Under the pieces are notes generated by a model. The model did not search any database. It saw only the letters and a list, made by a program, of their open reading frames with translations, and was not told the origin of the DNA. From assembly GCA_963855995.1 (NCBI GenBank), contig OY979718.1:43335559-43399558 (forward strand): 64,000 nucleotides of DNA, given 5' to 3'. The DNA comes from Muricea muricata. Lineage: Eukaryota; Cnidaria; Anthozoa; Malacalcyonacea; Plexauridae. This document shows, in pieces, positions 44,830 to 56,465 of the stretch (its first letter is position 1; every line of letters begins with the position of its first letter). Position numbers and translations under genes: made by a program.

Positions 44830-46615
44830 CATGATTACAGTAAAAGCCAAGTTTAATTACGAAACACCATCAACTAGCTAGCGTTGACGAGCTAAACAGC
44901 AGGTCAGCAGCTAATCACTTTTGAGTTTTTATCTCTGTGACTTAGGACTTCAAATTAAAGAAGACATGTAAAGCCTAAAGGGAAGAAGATCAGTGATGTT
45001 ACGACAGTCTAAAACAAAATTTTTCAAAACAATTCTCAGCTCTGAATTCTCAGTTTATCAACTGCTTCGTTTTATCGATGCCTGCGCATGCGTACAAATG
45101 TCCGAGATTAGAGTTCTTTATAAGGTTAACAGTTGTAATTTGGCACTGACAAAGTTCGGTTCATTCGGTTACATCAAAAGTCTTCATATAATTTGTATCT
45201 TAATTCATTTTATCACTCTCAATTCATTCTATACCCATACAATAAACACATGCACTCATACCATCGTCCCACATGTTAGCTGTCATAACACACTAACGTG
45301 GATAAATACGAAAGCGGTTTACATTATTATCGGAAGCGTCAGGGTAAGGCACGTTAATAGCTTTCCATAGAATCGCCTCTGATTGGCCGATCTGGTTAAC
45401 AATTAGCGTGATTGGTTAAGGTTAGGTTTCCCAACCCTCACCAACATTCCCTAATGTTCACAGTTGCTCCCGATTGTCTCGTCGCACGGTTGAGCAGCGC
45501 TGACTAAAATCAGGTTTCGGTATACATAATACAAGTAGGATACTGATTGGCTCACACAACATTTCCAACGCTTCCAAACGGCGCTACAAGTTGTAGTATG
45601 CCATTGTTTTCTTTTTGACTTGTATCGAAATTAGCGAAAACCGACGTACATAAGTATACCAGCAAAATTTCTTTCATGCCTTGTTCGAATTCATCTGGTT
45701 AACTCACAAGTTGCGAGATCTCGTCCGTATCTGGTTGTTGTACATGCAACCGTCTATGCGTTGACTACGGCCTGTCGTATGGGCAGAGGTTATCTCGCTT
45801 GGCGAGGAAACATTTTGCCGATTAATTTTGTTCTATTCTGTTCTGCTCTGTTCTGTTCTAATTCTGTTCTGTTCAAGTAGAAATGTTATCCCGCTTAACT
45901 GGCAAAGTTTTCCCTAAATTATCTGAAGCAGCACCAAAAATGACACTGAAATCGAAATAACATTTTGGAAATTAAATTTTATTAAAGCTACGATCTGAAG
46001 CAAGGAAGCTACGATCTGTATCAAAAGTTGCGCGGAATAGCTATATATACAGCGCTCGGCAAATCCCTGCCAACTTCTGCCGTGATCTGTGCAAAAGCGG
46101 CCATGATCTGACCGTTTCACCTTTATTAGTTATATATCTTAACCATTTGATATTATTTTGCTGCTATGGCGATAGTTATATGCCTAATAAATCTTCTAGT
46201 GTTTTTGTTATAGGAGCAACATTAAACATTGAGCGCGCGAACTAAACAAAACATGTAGACAAACTTGCCGATTTAAATGAATCTTTGACGGACATGACAA
46301 TTGCAGGTAAGCTAAATAATTCATTACAATTCCTTTACTATTTGTTGTATATTGTTTTCATGCAATGGGATCGATAGCGGCGATATTGTGTCTTTATGAT
46401 GCGAGAATTAAACAAAAGCTATGTACGTAGATCTTTTTTACTTGCCAAACAAATTACTTTAGAAAGTCACGTTCCTAGCACTGAGCTGCAGCATTGGCAA
46501 GATGGGTTTATTGTGGGCCATGTCGATTTATGTTGAGTATATAGCAAATCATTGACATATAATGAATAATAAATAATTATGAAATTCATTTACTCCCCCC
46601 TGGTTTCGCGCCATT
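44830..46615. other. No gene recognised; simple repeat at 45826-45874
   Basis: Contains a short degenerate (TTCTG)n tract at 45826-45874. The 125-codon plus-strand ORF at 44993 has no recognisable features. Confidence 0.45.
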
Positions 46616-47050
46616 TTGGACAGAAACTTGGCACCCCTGGTTGGCAGAGGTTCCTTAGGTTTTTTCCATGGTTTTTTCTCAATTTCTCCTCCGCCCATAA
46701 ACATAGTCGTCTGCGGTAATACCAAGAAACACGGAAAAACATGGAACACTAAGGAATTTACAGGGAAATTAGAATTTAGAAACTTCTGCGAAGGAGAGAG
46801 GGGCTCGGCCGTGTTAGCCTGCATGTCTCACATGCAGCAAACCTGGGGTGGACCTAATTCTATAATACAAATTAAAATAATCTACTCACACTGTGGACGT
46901 CTGACTATAGATTTCACTTCGGAAGCTAACAAAGCCCGGTATAACGGAGTTAGCCCGGGCCAGTTTAACGGGCTATTACACCGACCGATTGACTATTTTC
47001 AGCCGAAATTGGGATCGCGTCATCGAGTTTGCGTACGTCCTAGATTTTAA
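46616..47050 (+). other. Unexplained 144-codon ORF
   Basis: An open frame in a stretch of higher GC than its surroundings. The second half is rich in Gly/Ser/His/Cys and basic residues (SHCGRLTIDF, SPGQFNGLLHRPID). A possible acceptor, CATAG, lies near 46698 in front of VVCGNTKKHGK. I recognise no family. It may be an exon, a decayed transposon ORF, or chance; an overlapping 91-codon minus ORF is equally unconvincing. Confidence 0.25.
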
Positions 47051-50000
47051 GACTGATCTTTTATAGCACCGGCTGGATCAGCATAGGAACATCCATAATC
47101 GTACATCCATAGGAAGAGCTATATAGGTCGAATTAATAAACTGAAGTCGAACAAGCTCATTTTAAACCGAACGAAAATGACATCATCATACGAAAATTGA
47201 TCATTACGACATTAGGTTGCGAGCTAGAGATTTCGACACGGTGATAAAATTATAAAAATGGATTTTAAGCCCTTTTGGTATTCTACAAATTGTCTTTCAA
47301 TAGGATAATTACTACTCGCTATCGATCGATTAGCGAGTATATAGTAGCTAATCAAATGACAGTATTTACAATGGTAGACTGGCTAGTATGATTCTACTGA
47401 GGCTTAGAAATGGTCAAGGGTATATTATTATATCAGTGGCATCAAGAATTTAATAGCAAAGCCGGTCTACAATTTATCGAAAACTAGGTTAACCGGTCTA
47501 AGGATGACATGTGACGTTTGTGACGCACATGACACAAAGTTTCCTGTGATCACTCGAAAGTAATATACCGAAGGCGAAACTAGCCTAAAGAGATGCTGTT
47601 TTGAATGAGATATTGCTGCAACATGAAAACGCGTTACCTGATTGTGTCTAACAGCAGGAACTCCAAGGGTGTTGTTTATTCACTCACGCTCCACCCACTC
47701 ACATTTCCCAATCTATTTAACATATATTATACTCCAAAAACTTCACAGTGACTCAGACGGCTGTTTAAACATTGTGACATCGCCGTTGGCTCAGTAAGGA
47801 AAGTCAACCGACTACTGCCAAAGAACGTATTTACAGGACTACAACAATTATCTAAAGGACCAGAAGTACATCATTTGCTAGGTGGGTAAAGAAATTGTCT
47901 GAGGTCTCACTCTGTCTTTGAACGCTTGAGATCGTACGCGGGAAATAATTGCATTCGACAACTATCGTCATTATTTCGACGGGCATTTGCATTAAACAGA
48001 GTTGTTAAGTTGTCAAATATATATTCGTATATTAGGTTAGCTTTAAATTTATGACAGTAGTATCATCACAGCCGTACGTATTCCTGTCAGGTATACCATG
48101 CATAACTGTATGGGAACGGATTAATTGATGGGGTTGTGCGGGTTAATAGGGTTTTGGGAATCGCACAAGTGTCAATTTGCAAAATATGTTAGGGTCATTT
48201 GTGAAGTACATTGTTGCTGGAAGATATACGCATGGCGAATTATGACATATTTTGCAAGAAATTGGTAGACGCTATTTTGGACTGTCTATAAATAATTATC
48301 GTAGCTTGTTTGATTTGAGTAAAGTTTTTAATATAGGCTAGATATGCAGTAAAATCCTATTTAAAGCATTACGGATTAAGTTTTAATATCAGTGTCGCAT
48401 CTCAGTATTGTTTAGCGTATCAATGCCCAATTTATGAAACAGCTAGGGTTGTTCAAGTGTTGACATTGGAACAGGTAAACTGAAATTTAATTTCCGTCCG
48501 TCTCTGGCCTCGTGGCAGTCGCATGCAAGCCGGGTTTTGAACGTATATTTGTGAAACTTTACGTTACGTTTGTGAAACTAACAAAATTTTGTCAAGATCA
48601 TCACAATATTTTCGCACGCTGTTTATAAACATAAAATATTCTATACACGAAATATTCACATTCGACAATGCTTCGATTGTATTAAGAAAGTATTTATGTT
48701 AATTTTGAATAGAACAGCAGGTATTCTGCAGGTATAATTACAAAATAGTTCTTGGCAATTATTTGCTGTTAAATACTTGCTATTTAGATTATTTGGACTC
48801 GATCAATCTAATGCTCATAACTCTAAGCCAAAAATCTGAACTCAAGTTTCTCAAATGCCAATTACCGAATTCAGTTTTATTTTTTGTCAGTATCAGCAAT
48901 ACCTTGCTTTTAAAATAATCAAACACGTGACTGGTGTACTTGTTTGTTGAACAATTTTTGAGCAAAGTTCAATTTACTGAGCTGTGACTGTACATGGAAG
49001 TTTTTTAGCATTATATGCAATTTTTGGCATTCTAATACTGTATTTCTAAGCATGGTGGTAAAAAATAGCAGGAAAGAAGTTTGCTTCCACTGTCCTCACA
49101 ACATTTCTCAACACGAATTAGGAGTCTGTTTGAGTAAGCGGAAATTAATAAAGCAAAACCCAAAGTTAGTTTCCTGATTCCCACCAAACCTTTTCTATAG
49201 GTCAAAATCGAGGTCAAAATCGTCCAGTTCATCTTGTCGATATTTGCCCAAACAGATGGTTAGCCTTTCGTTCACACCAAAATCGAAAAGGCATTATTTG
49301 CTATAACCTGGTCATAGTGGACCACCGGAACACCACAGAAACAGTCTAGAATAACGTACGGTTTATCGCATTAAATAATGTACTGAATACATTCAATTCA
49401 TTTTTTGAATGACAATAAACTCTTTATAGTCAATATTTGAAGACTTTTTAAAGCAGATGTAGTAAGTACAAAGTACAAGATACGTAGCAGATGCAAGATA
49501 TAAAAATGTTTTAAGATACAGACTATTTTTGTCTCGTTTAGGATATCCCTCTTTACTTATGTATGTATGTGTGTATAGTGATATATATTTAATATCTGAC
49601 TTGGGCGATATATGAACTGTCAAACATTCTATCAACCATCTTGGATTCGCCATTAAGAATATTGATGTCAGTGAACTAAGTCTAAATATAGAGAGCGGTA
49701 TCCGTGCAGGCTCCAGGTTGCGTCTCAAAAAGCATAACTAAAACAGCTGGAATAACGATATTGTCTATATAAAGCGAATTGAATTTTTTGTAAATAGTTT
49801 TGAAGAAAGGGGTTTTTTTTCACAGTTTGTTTTTGTTTCAAGAGGTTTCCATTTTAGTTTCTCCTCGTTCTTTAAAACTAGCTTCAGTCGCTCCAACTGT
49901 TCCGCGTTTTAGGGCAGGGGTCATGTAAAATTTTAATATCAAAAAACACTGATCTTAAAGAACCAAAATATTGATTCTCACTTATTACTTTTAATCGGGC

Positions 50001-50089
50001 TTGAGTTAAAACAATTCGTCAAACGTTTGATTGTCACTTTATTAGTAGCATTTTATTCATTAGCATTAGTAGCATTATATAAATAGAGG
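47051..50089. other. Gene-poor spacer; possible non-coding first exon of the mucin
   Basis: No coding exon recognised. A stretch ending GCTAG before GTGGGTAAAG at about 47881 could be an untranslated exon of the mucin gene, whose coding exon has an acceptor at 52335, but this is a guess. The minus ORF at 49393 is not recognisable. Confidence 0.35.
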
Positions 50090-50183
50090 ACATTACACGG
50101 TGGCGCGAAGATATGAATATTATTTTCGAGTGGTTTTCAACACGAGAAATAATATTCATATCTTCAAGCTACCGTGAAATGTT
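50090..50183. repeat. 94-bp fold-back repeat
   Basis: Arms of about 38 bp: ACATTACACGGT then GAAGATATGAATATTATTTT, against its complement. A degraded relative lies at 24603. Confidence 0.8.
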
Positions 50184-50940
50184 CTTTTATTATATGGTCA
50201 GAAGTCGGAACAAGCGAACAGAGAACATACACATCCCCGCGCGAGAACACACGCGTTTTTCACACGTTACATATTTTTTCATATCTTCACTGGTGAAAAT
50301 ATGGGAAATACAAGTGTTTTAGTATACGGATAATACGATAAAACATCCATAACCATAGAATGATTGATTTATTCACAGCTGTGCATGTATGAGCCACTCG
50401 CATGACGCAAAAAATTAATACTTGTCCAAAGACTCAAGTAGTTTGTTTATTACTACAGTGTTGTGGATCAGCGGATATCTTTTTTGTCGCTACAATATCG
50501 CAAGTCGAGAGTTCAAAAGCTATAGTAACTGTCGAGCGAGTGTCGCAAACGGAACGTGGAACAAACCATGTGAACTTCTTTGTTCTGCGTTTGATGTAAC
50601 GAAACGAGCATAGCTATATAGGAAATTCTAAATTTCAAATGTAGAATATAGCTAACACTTCACCGAATAAAAAATACCGCGCAAACACAATGCGATAGCA
50701 CTGTAAAGTATGAGTATGTAAACTATATAATTAAAAGAAGTTGGCGCGTGTTCATGACTGATATTGCTGGGATTGTTGTGTGGGCTTCAGCCAACTCATC
50801 GTTTAAACAACATCACGAAGGAAAATATCTCAACAATACGCATGTTTTAATACGTACATTTATAAACATTAAGTGGTGAGAAGAAGGTTTTCGTGAAAAA
50901 ATATGCAATCTAACTCGTAGAGTAGACATATCTACCACTA

Positions 50941-52138
50941 TACAGGGTGTTCCAAAGAAATGGAGAGTCCAACTTGTAAGCTCAGTTGGTTACATAAAGT
51001 GACTATTATTTTGTTTAATATTATGGCTTGTTCATTTGCCTTCCGAACAATAATATTATCCCTTGGCCTTGTCTACTTTAATCATGTAATAAAACCACTG
51101 AAACGATTTTAGCGCAAGTGGCATTTTGATTGGCTCCAAAAAAGCACAAAATTTGGTTGCCACATGGGTACTTTGAGCCTTAAAAATAATTTCCCTTCTT
51201 GAGAATGATTAATTAGAGTGGCACAAAATATTAATAAAGGAAGGAATGTTTTTCTGATATCATTTTATATGGCCCTGATTGGAATTACATGGATCTGATT
51301 GAAATTAAATGCATTCACCACATTTTATGCGTTAATGCATGAGTGGTTAGTACTTTCTTTTGATCTGTCACAAAGACAAAATTTACTGCACGCTGTCCCA
51401 AACACAATTTTTCCTACAGAAGATCAACAAACCACGAAAACATAAAAAATAAGATGAATATACAGCCTCAAGATATGGATTCCAGAAAGACACTTTAATA
51501 CAGATTGTGAACACTGCCTCGTCCCCAGGCGCTTGCTGATAGAAAGACGCATTATATAAGGTACATAACGTTTACATAACGTACTATGTTGCGACTTATA
51601 TCGCCCAAAGAAAGATGGGATATGAGCGCGAAGATTGAAGACTGCTCCGCAATCTCTGTCCACATCCCACCCTCCTTTGCGCACTTCTGTCGATACGTAG
51701 TACTTATGTAAACTGTTTATATAAAGCATCGCTTTATCAGAGAGCGCCTGGGAACGAGCAGTTATGAAGATGATGTAATTAAAACCCTATCTCAAAAAAA
51801 AATTAATCGCGATCGGTAATATAGCTTGTCACTCACTCGCTCAAATTTCATGGACAACTTATCCAAAGACAGTAGCGTAGCCAGCCCGACGATTTAGTTC
51901 CCGCTATGCAAATATTTTCGTGTTCATTGACTGTGAAAACAAAAATTTCTCAAGAAATGAATAATTATAATGATTTGAAATTTGTATAGCGGGACTAAAT
52001 TGTCGGGCTACGCCCCTGTCCAAAGAAAGCTGAATGAATAGACGTTTTCACGAGCATATACAACAATAGTTGTACTGCTTATATTGTTTTCAAAATTTAA
52101 ATTTGAATGCAGAACTCTGCTTTTTTGGACACCCTGTA
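50941..52138. mobile_element. Tc1/mariner-like element, non-autonomous
   Basis: Ends TACAGGGTGTTCCAAA and TTTGGACACCCTGTA, flanked by TA on both sides (50939-50940 and 52139-52140), as in Tc1/mariner elements. 1198 bp. No transposase motif is readable in any frame. A hAT-type MITE is nested inside. Confidence 0.78.
51870..52018. mobile_element. hAT-type MITE nested in the mariner-like element
   Basis: 149 bp. Terminal inverted repeats CAGTAGCGTAGCC and GGCTACGCCCCTG, with CCCGAC-ATTTAGT continuing inwards, flanked by the exact 8-bp repeat TCCAAAGA (51862-51869 and 52019-52026). CAG-type ends with 8-bp duplication are diagnostic of hAT. Confidence 0.9.
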
Positions 52139-52382
52139 TAAAGCTGGTTTTCCACCAGCGAATTTTTTCGCGCGAAGCAACTTTTTTCTATTGTCTAAAC
52201 AAAAAAAATTCTCAACAGTGAAATTAAATTCCAAACATAATTTAGATTTAGATTATTTTTTATGATTTAGATTAGATTTTGTATTATTTACATTAATTTG
52301 AATAAAATCCCAAAAGACGCCCTTTTTTGTTTCAGGAAAATTTCAATTATAAACCAAAGAAGTAAGTCATCTCATTCGTGAT

Positions 52383-55300
52383 ATGTATTTGCTGCTGTAT
52401 CTCTTCGTGGTTATCACGTCTGAAGCGAAGGCTGAATCATCCAGTCTGCCAGTCAACTCTGCAAGTGAGATTGTAATGAGTGGAAGCACAATGTCGTCAA
52501 TATTACCCACAGCCACGTCGTCAGCACTGATGCAACAGCCTGGTAACCCTACAAGCCTGGTAACTCGTCAAACAACACCCCCTCTAGTAACGAAAAGTAT
52601 GACGGCAAGCCCAACAATCTCAATTCAAAATGTCACGACAAACTCAACTCTCGATATGAGAACATCAACAATGCCAAACACAGCAAAACTAAAAAACACA
52701 GTTAGTGTTTCCATGAAAACGAAGACGGTGACGAATGCCACCAATTCTTCACCTACGATCCCTGTCACCATGACAACTAATACATATACATTGTCAAATT
52801 CACGCCATTCTTCAACAAGTGGGTTTTTAATATTATCAACCACCAATGTCAGCCAAACATCAACCTCACGCCCTTTGCTCAGCTCTGCAAGTGAAGCAGC
52901 GACCACAACGAGTACAGAGACCACGAATTCATCGATATTGATCAAAGCCTCGTCGCCGTCAGCAGTCATGCAAACTGTATTAACAACAAAACCAACTGGA
53001 AGTAATATGTTAAATAGTACCATCTCACCAGCGACAACCTCAACGAAAAATACCACTCTTCTGACAGGAAATGCTGTGACCTCAACAATGTCAAATACAA
53101 CAAAACCATCCTTTGTAGTTAATCCTACCATGAAAACGACCATGAATACCACCATATCAACTGCCCCAAATGTTACTAAATCATCGCCTGTGGTTCCTGT
53201 CACCATGGTAACAAGTAGTTCTATACTATCAACCACCAATGTCAGCCAAACGTCAACCTCACATTCTCTGCAAAATGGAACGACGTCACCAGCGATGGTT
53301 AAGTCATCCAGTATGTTTTTCAGCTCCGCAAGTGATGGAGCGACCACAATTAGCGGACAGGCCATGAATTCATCGATATTGATCAAAGCCTCGTCGCCGT
53401 CAGCAGTCATGCAAACTCTGTTGACAACAAAACCAACAGAAAGTATTATGGTAAATGGAACCATCTCATCAACCACAGCAATTGTAAAGAGAAATATCAC
53501 AATGAACTCAACTGTGACGGGAAATGCTGTAACCTCAACAATGTCAAATACAACAAAACCATCCTTTGTAGTTAATCCTACCATGAAAACGACCACGAAT
53601 ACCACCATATCAACTGCCCCAAATGTTACTAAATCATCGCCTGTGGTTCCTGTCACCATGGTAACAAGTAGTTTCATACTATCAACCACCAATGTCAGCC
53701 AAACATCAACCTCACATTCTCTGCAAAATGGAACGACGTCACCAACGATGGCAAAATCATCCAGTACGTTTTTCAGCTCTGCAAGTGATGCAGCGACCAC
53801 AATTAGCAGACAGACCATGAATTCATCGATATTGATCAAAGCCTCGTCGCCGTCAGCAGTCATGCAAACTCTATTAACAACAAAACCAACAGAAAGTATT
53901 ATGGTAAATGGAACCAGCTCATCAACCACAGCAATCGTAAAGAGAAATATCACAATGAACTCAACTGTGACGGGAAATGCTGTAACCTCAACAATGTCAA
54001 ATACTCTTGCGGTTAATCATACTGTACAAACGACCACGAATACCACCATATCAACTACACCAAATGTTACTAAGTCATCGTCTATTGTTGCTGTCACCAT
54101 GGTGACACGTAGTTTTATATTATTAACCACCAATTCTTTTCAAAATAGAACGACGTCACCAACGATGGCAAAATCATCCAGTATGTCTCTCAGCTCTGCA
54201 AGTGATGCAGCGACCACAATGAATAGACAGACCACAAATTCGTCGATACTGACCAGAGCCTCGTCGCCGTCAGCAGTCATGCAAACTGTGTTACCAACAA
54301 AACCAACAGGAAGTATTATGGCAAATAGGACCAGCTCACTAACGACAACAATCTTTAAGCGAAATACAACAATAAACTCAACTCTAACGGGAAATGCTGT
54401 AACCTCAACAATGTCAAATACTACAAAACCATCTTTTGTGGTTAATCCTACCAGAAAAACGACCACAAATACCACTGTATCAACTACGCCAAATGTTACT
54501 AAGTCTTTGCCCATGGTTCCTGTCACAATGACAACCACAATGCCAACCATTTCAAGAGATTTTGAAACAAGCAGTTCTATACTATCCACCACCATTGCAA
54601 ATACAACATCAACCTCACATTCTCTCCAAAATGGAACGATGTCACCAGCGATGGTAAAGTCATCCAGTATATTTTTCAGCTCCGCAAGTGATGGAGCGAC
54701 CACAGTTAGCGAACAGGTCATGAATTCATCGATATTGATCAAAGCCTCGTCGCCGTCAGCAGTCATGCAAACTGTGTTAACAACAAAACCAACTGGAAGT
54801 ATTATGGTAAATGGTACCATCTCACCGGCGACAATCTCAGCGAAGAATACCACTCTCCTGACAGGAAATGCTGTAACCTCAGCAATGTCAAATAAAACAA
54901 AACCATCCTTTGTAGTTAATCCTACAATGAAAACGACCATGAATGCCACAATATCAACTACACCAAATGTTACTAAATCATCGCCTGTGGTTCTTGTCAC
55001 CATGGTAACAAGTAGTTTTATATTATCAACCACTAATGCAAGACAAACATCATCCTCACATTCTTTGCAAAATGAAACGATGTCACCAACGATGGCAAAA
55101 TCATCCAGTATGTTTTTCAGCTCTGCAAGTGATGCAGCGACCACAATGAGTACACAGACCACGACTTCATCGATATTTACCCGCAAAGCCTCGTCTTCGT
55201 CATCAGTTATGCAAACCGTGTCAACTACTACAACCTTGGTAACTCGCGTCAAAACATCTCCCGTACTTAATACGAGCAGCTCGGTGAAAGGTCCCTCTTA

Positions 55301-56150
55301 TTCCCCTGTGAGTACATCAACGACATATATCTCAACACCTCGTTATCCAGATACATTCTATGTACGTATTAGTATAAACGCGAACTGCGAACCTACCCTC
55401 AAGTCTGACGAAAATTTTAAGAAGGCAGTCCAGATATCGTGCAGCAAAGTGTTAAATATTGAAGAGTCAGATATAACTATTCGTGACATAACATGCGGTT
55501 CTATTGTTGTGGATATGGCTATAAAAAACGCTAAGAATGAGAATATAACTGAAAAATTAACGGATTCTATAAATAACAATCAACTAAATATCAGTTACAA
55601 GGGAAAAGAATATACAGTGAGCTCTGTGATGCAACTACCTACGCCAACAAATAAAAATGATGGTGATGGTGATCATACTGCTTTGATAATATACATTGTA
55701 TTTGGTTCAGTGTTAGGATTAGCATTCCTCATTGGCATCACAGTATTAATCGTGCGGTGTCGACACGAACGATCGACCGGTATGTTTCAACTTCCAAGTG
55801 AAGAAAACCTGGAGCTTAGTGGGTTTTCTGATCGACACAAAACCTATCGAGGTGGCAACTTTTACGGCGAGTTACAACCAGAGTCAAATCAACTCAGCGG
55901 CATCCCTAATGAATGTGATCAGATCGTAAATGACATGGCGGATAATACAGATAATGGTGGAACGTTTAGCGAAGGTTATCTGCCAGCTTGGAAAAACTTA
56001 CAAACTATAAATCTGTCAGACGTTGCTCAAAAAGATGGTGCCAGCGAAGCAAATGAAAATCTCGTGATGTATGGAAAGACAGACGGTGAGAAGGCCATTG
56101 ATTCTAGTAGGATCGACGTTGTGTCGTATGAGAATATTGGTGCGGTGTAG
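52383..56150 (+). CDS. Transmembrane mucin with SEA-like module
   Basis: 1255 aa, one coding exon; in-frame TAA 30 bp before the ATG and a splice-acceptor-like TTTCAG at 52331-52335. Signal peptide at residues 1-17. The ectodomain is mainly Ser/Thr with many N-x-S/T sites and about six tandem units of 139-162 residues, each carrying the SSILIKASSPSAVMQT block or a variant. Residues about 993-1085 form a compact non-repeat module with ITCGSIVVDMAI, where Gly1039-Ser1040 sits like the GSVVV self-cleavage site of SEA domains. A transmembrane helix (about 1099-1124) and a 130-residue tail ending YENIGAV follow. The layout is MUC1-like; likely a cell-surface mucin. Two long antisense ORFs are shadows of its Thr codons. 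Confidence 0.88.
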   Translation: MYLLLYLFVVITSEAKAESSSLPVNSASEIVMSGSTMSSILPTATSSALMQQPGNPTSLVTRQTTPPLVTKSMTASPTISIQNVTTNSTLDMRTSTMPNTAKLKNTVSVSMKTKTVTNATNSSPTIPVTMTTNTYTLSNSRHSSTSGFLILSTTNVSQTSTSRPLLSSASEAATTTSTETTNSSILIKASSPSAVMQTVLTTKPTGSNMLNSTISPATTSTKNTTLLTGNAVTSTMSNTTKPSFVVNPTMKTTMNTTISTAPNVTKSSPVVPVTMVTSSSILSTTNVSQTSTSHSLQNGTTSPAMVKSSSMFFSSASDGATTISGQAMNSSILIKASSPSAVMQTLLTTKPTESIMVNGTISSTTAIVKRNITMNSTVTGNAVTSTMSNTTKPSFVVNPTMKTTTNTTISTAPNVTKSSPVVPVTMVTSSFILSTTNVSQTSTSHSLQNGTTSPTMAKSSSTFFSSASDAATTISRQTMNSSILIKASSPSAVMQTLLTTKPTESIMVNGTSSSTTAIVKRNITMNSTVTGNAVTSTMSNTLAVNHTVQTTTNTTISTTPNVTKSSSIVAVTMVTRSFILLTTNSFQNRTTSPTMAKSSSMSLSSASDAATTMNRQTTNSSILTRASSPSAVMQTVLPTKPTGSIMANRTSSLTTTIFKRNTTINSTLTGNAVTSTMSNTTKPSFVVNPTRKTTTNTTVSTTPNVTKSLPMVPVTMTTTMPTISRDFETSSSILSTTIANTTSTSHSLQNGTMSPAMVKSSSIFFSSASDGATTVSEQVMNSSILIKASSPSAVMQTVLTTKPTGSIMVNGTISPATISAKNTTLLTGNAVTSAMSNKTKPSFVVNPTMKTTMNATISTTPNVTKSSPVVLVTMVTSSFILSTTNARQTSSSHSLQNETMSPTMAKSSSMFFSSASDAATTMSTQTTTSSIFTRKASSSSSVMQTVSTTTTLVTRVKTSPVLNTSSSVKGPSYSPVSTSTTYISTPRYPDTFYVRISINANCEPTLKSDENFKKAVQISCSKVLNIEESDITIRDITCGSIVVDMAIKNAKNENITEKLTDSINNNQLNISYKGKEYTVSSVMQLPTPTNKNDGDGDHTALIIYIVFGSVLGLAFLIGITVLIVRCRHERSTGMFQLPSEENLELSGFSDRHKTYRGGNFYGELQPESNQLSGIPNECDQIVNDMADNTDNGGTFSEGYLPAWKNLQTINLSDVAQKDGASEANENLVMYGKTDGEKAIDSSRIDVVSYENIGAV

Positions 56151-56275
56151 TGAATAGGCAGCACTTCAATGACAGGAACATGTCAACAAGCACACCAGGA
56201 TAATGCATAAATAGGAACAATAATGGGAGCACTACGATAATCCACAGAATGTAAATTGCGCGAGTATTTCCATAA

Positions 56276-56281
56276 AATAAA
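56276..56281 (+). terminator. Poly(A) signal of the mucin gene
   Basis: AATAAA about 125 bp after the TAG. Confidence 0.6.
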
Positions 56282-56465
56282 TCGAAAAAAACTGGATGCT
56301 GCTGAAAAATGCATGCAGACATTGGACAGTTGCTATAAGAAAAATGTCATGCATTTAAAACAGACGAATCTTTATGAAAAGCAGATAGCCACATAGGATT
56401 GGGAACATTTTTGTAGATTCTAGAAGTAAATTAAAAATTGTCTGAAATTGATATTTAATTATTGG

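Noticed and set aside
52625..53953. 442-codon minus-strand ORF (and a 370-codon one at 54140-55252)
   Set aside because: Antisense shadows of the Thr/Ser-rich mucin; ACA/ACC codons leave few stops on the other strand, and the translation is a Val-rich repeat mirroring the sense units.
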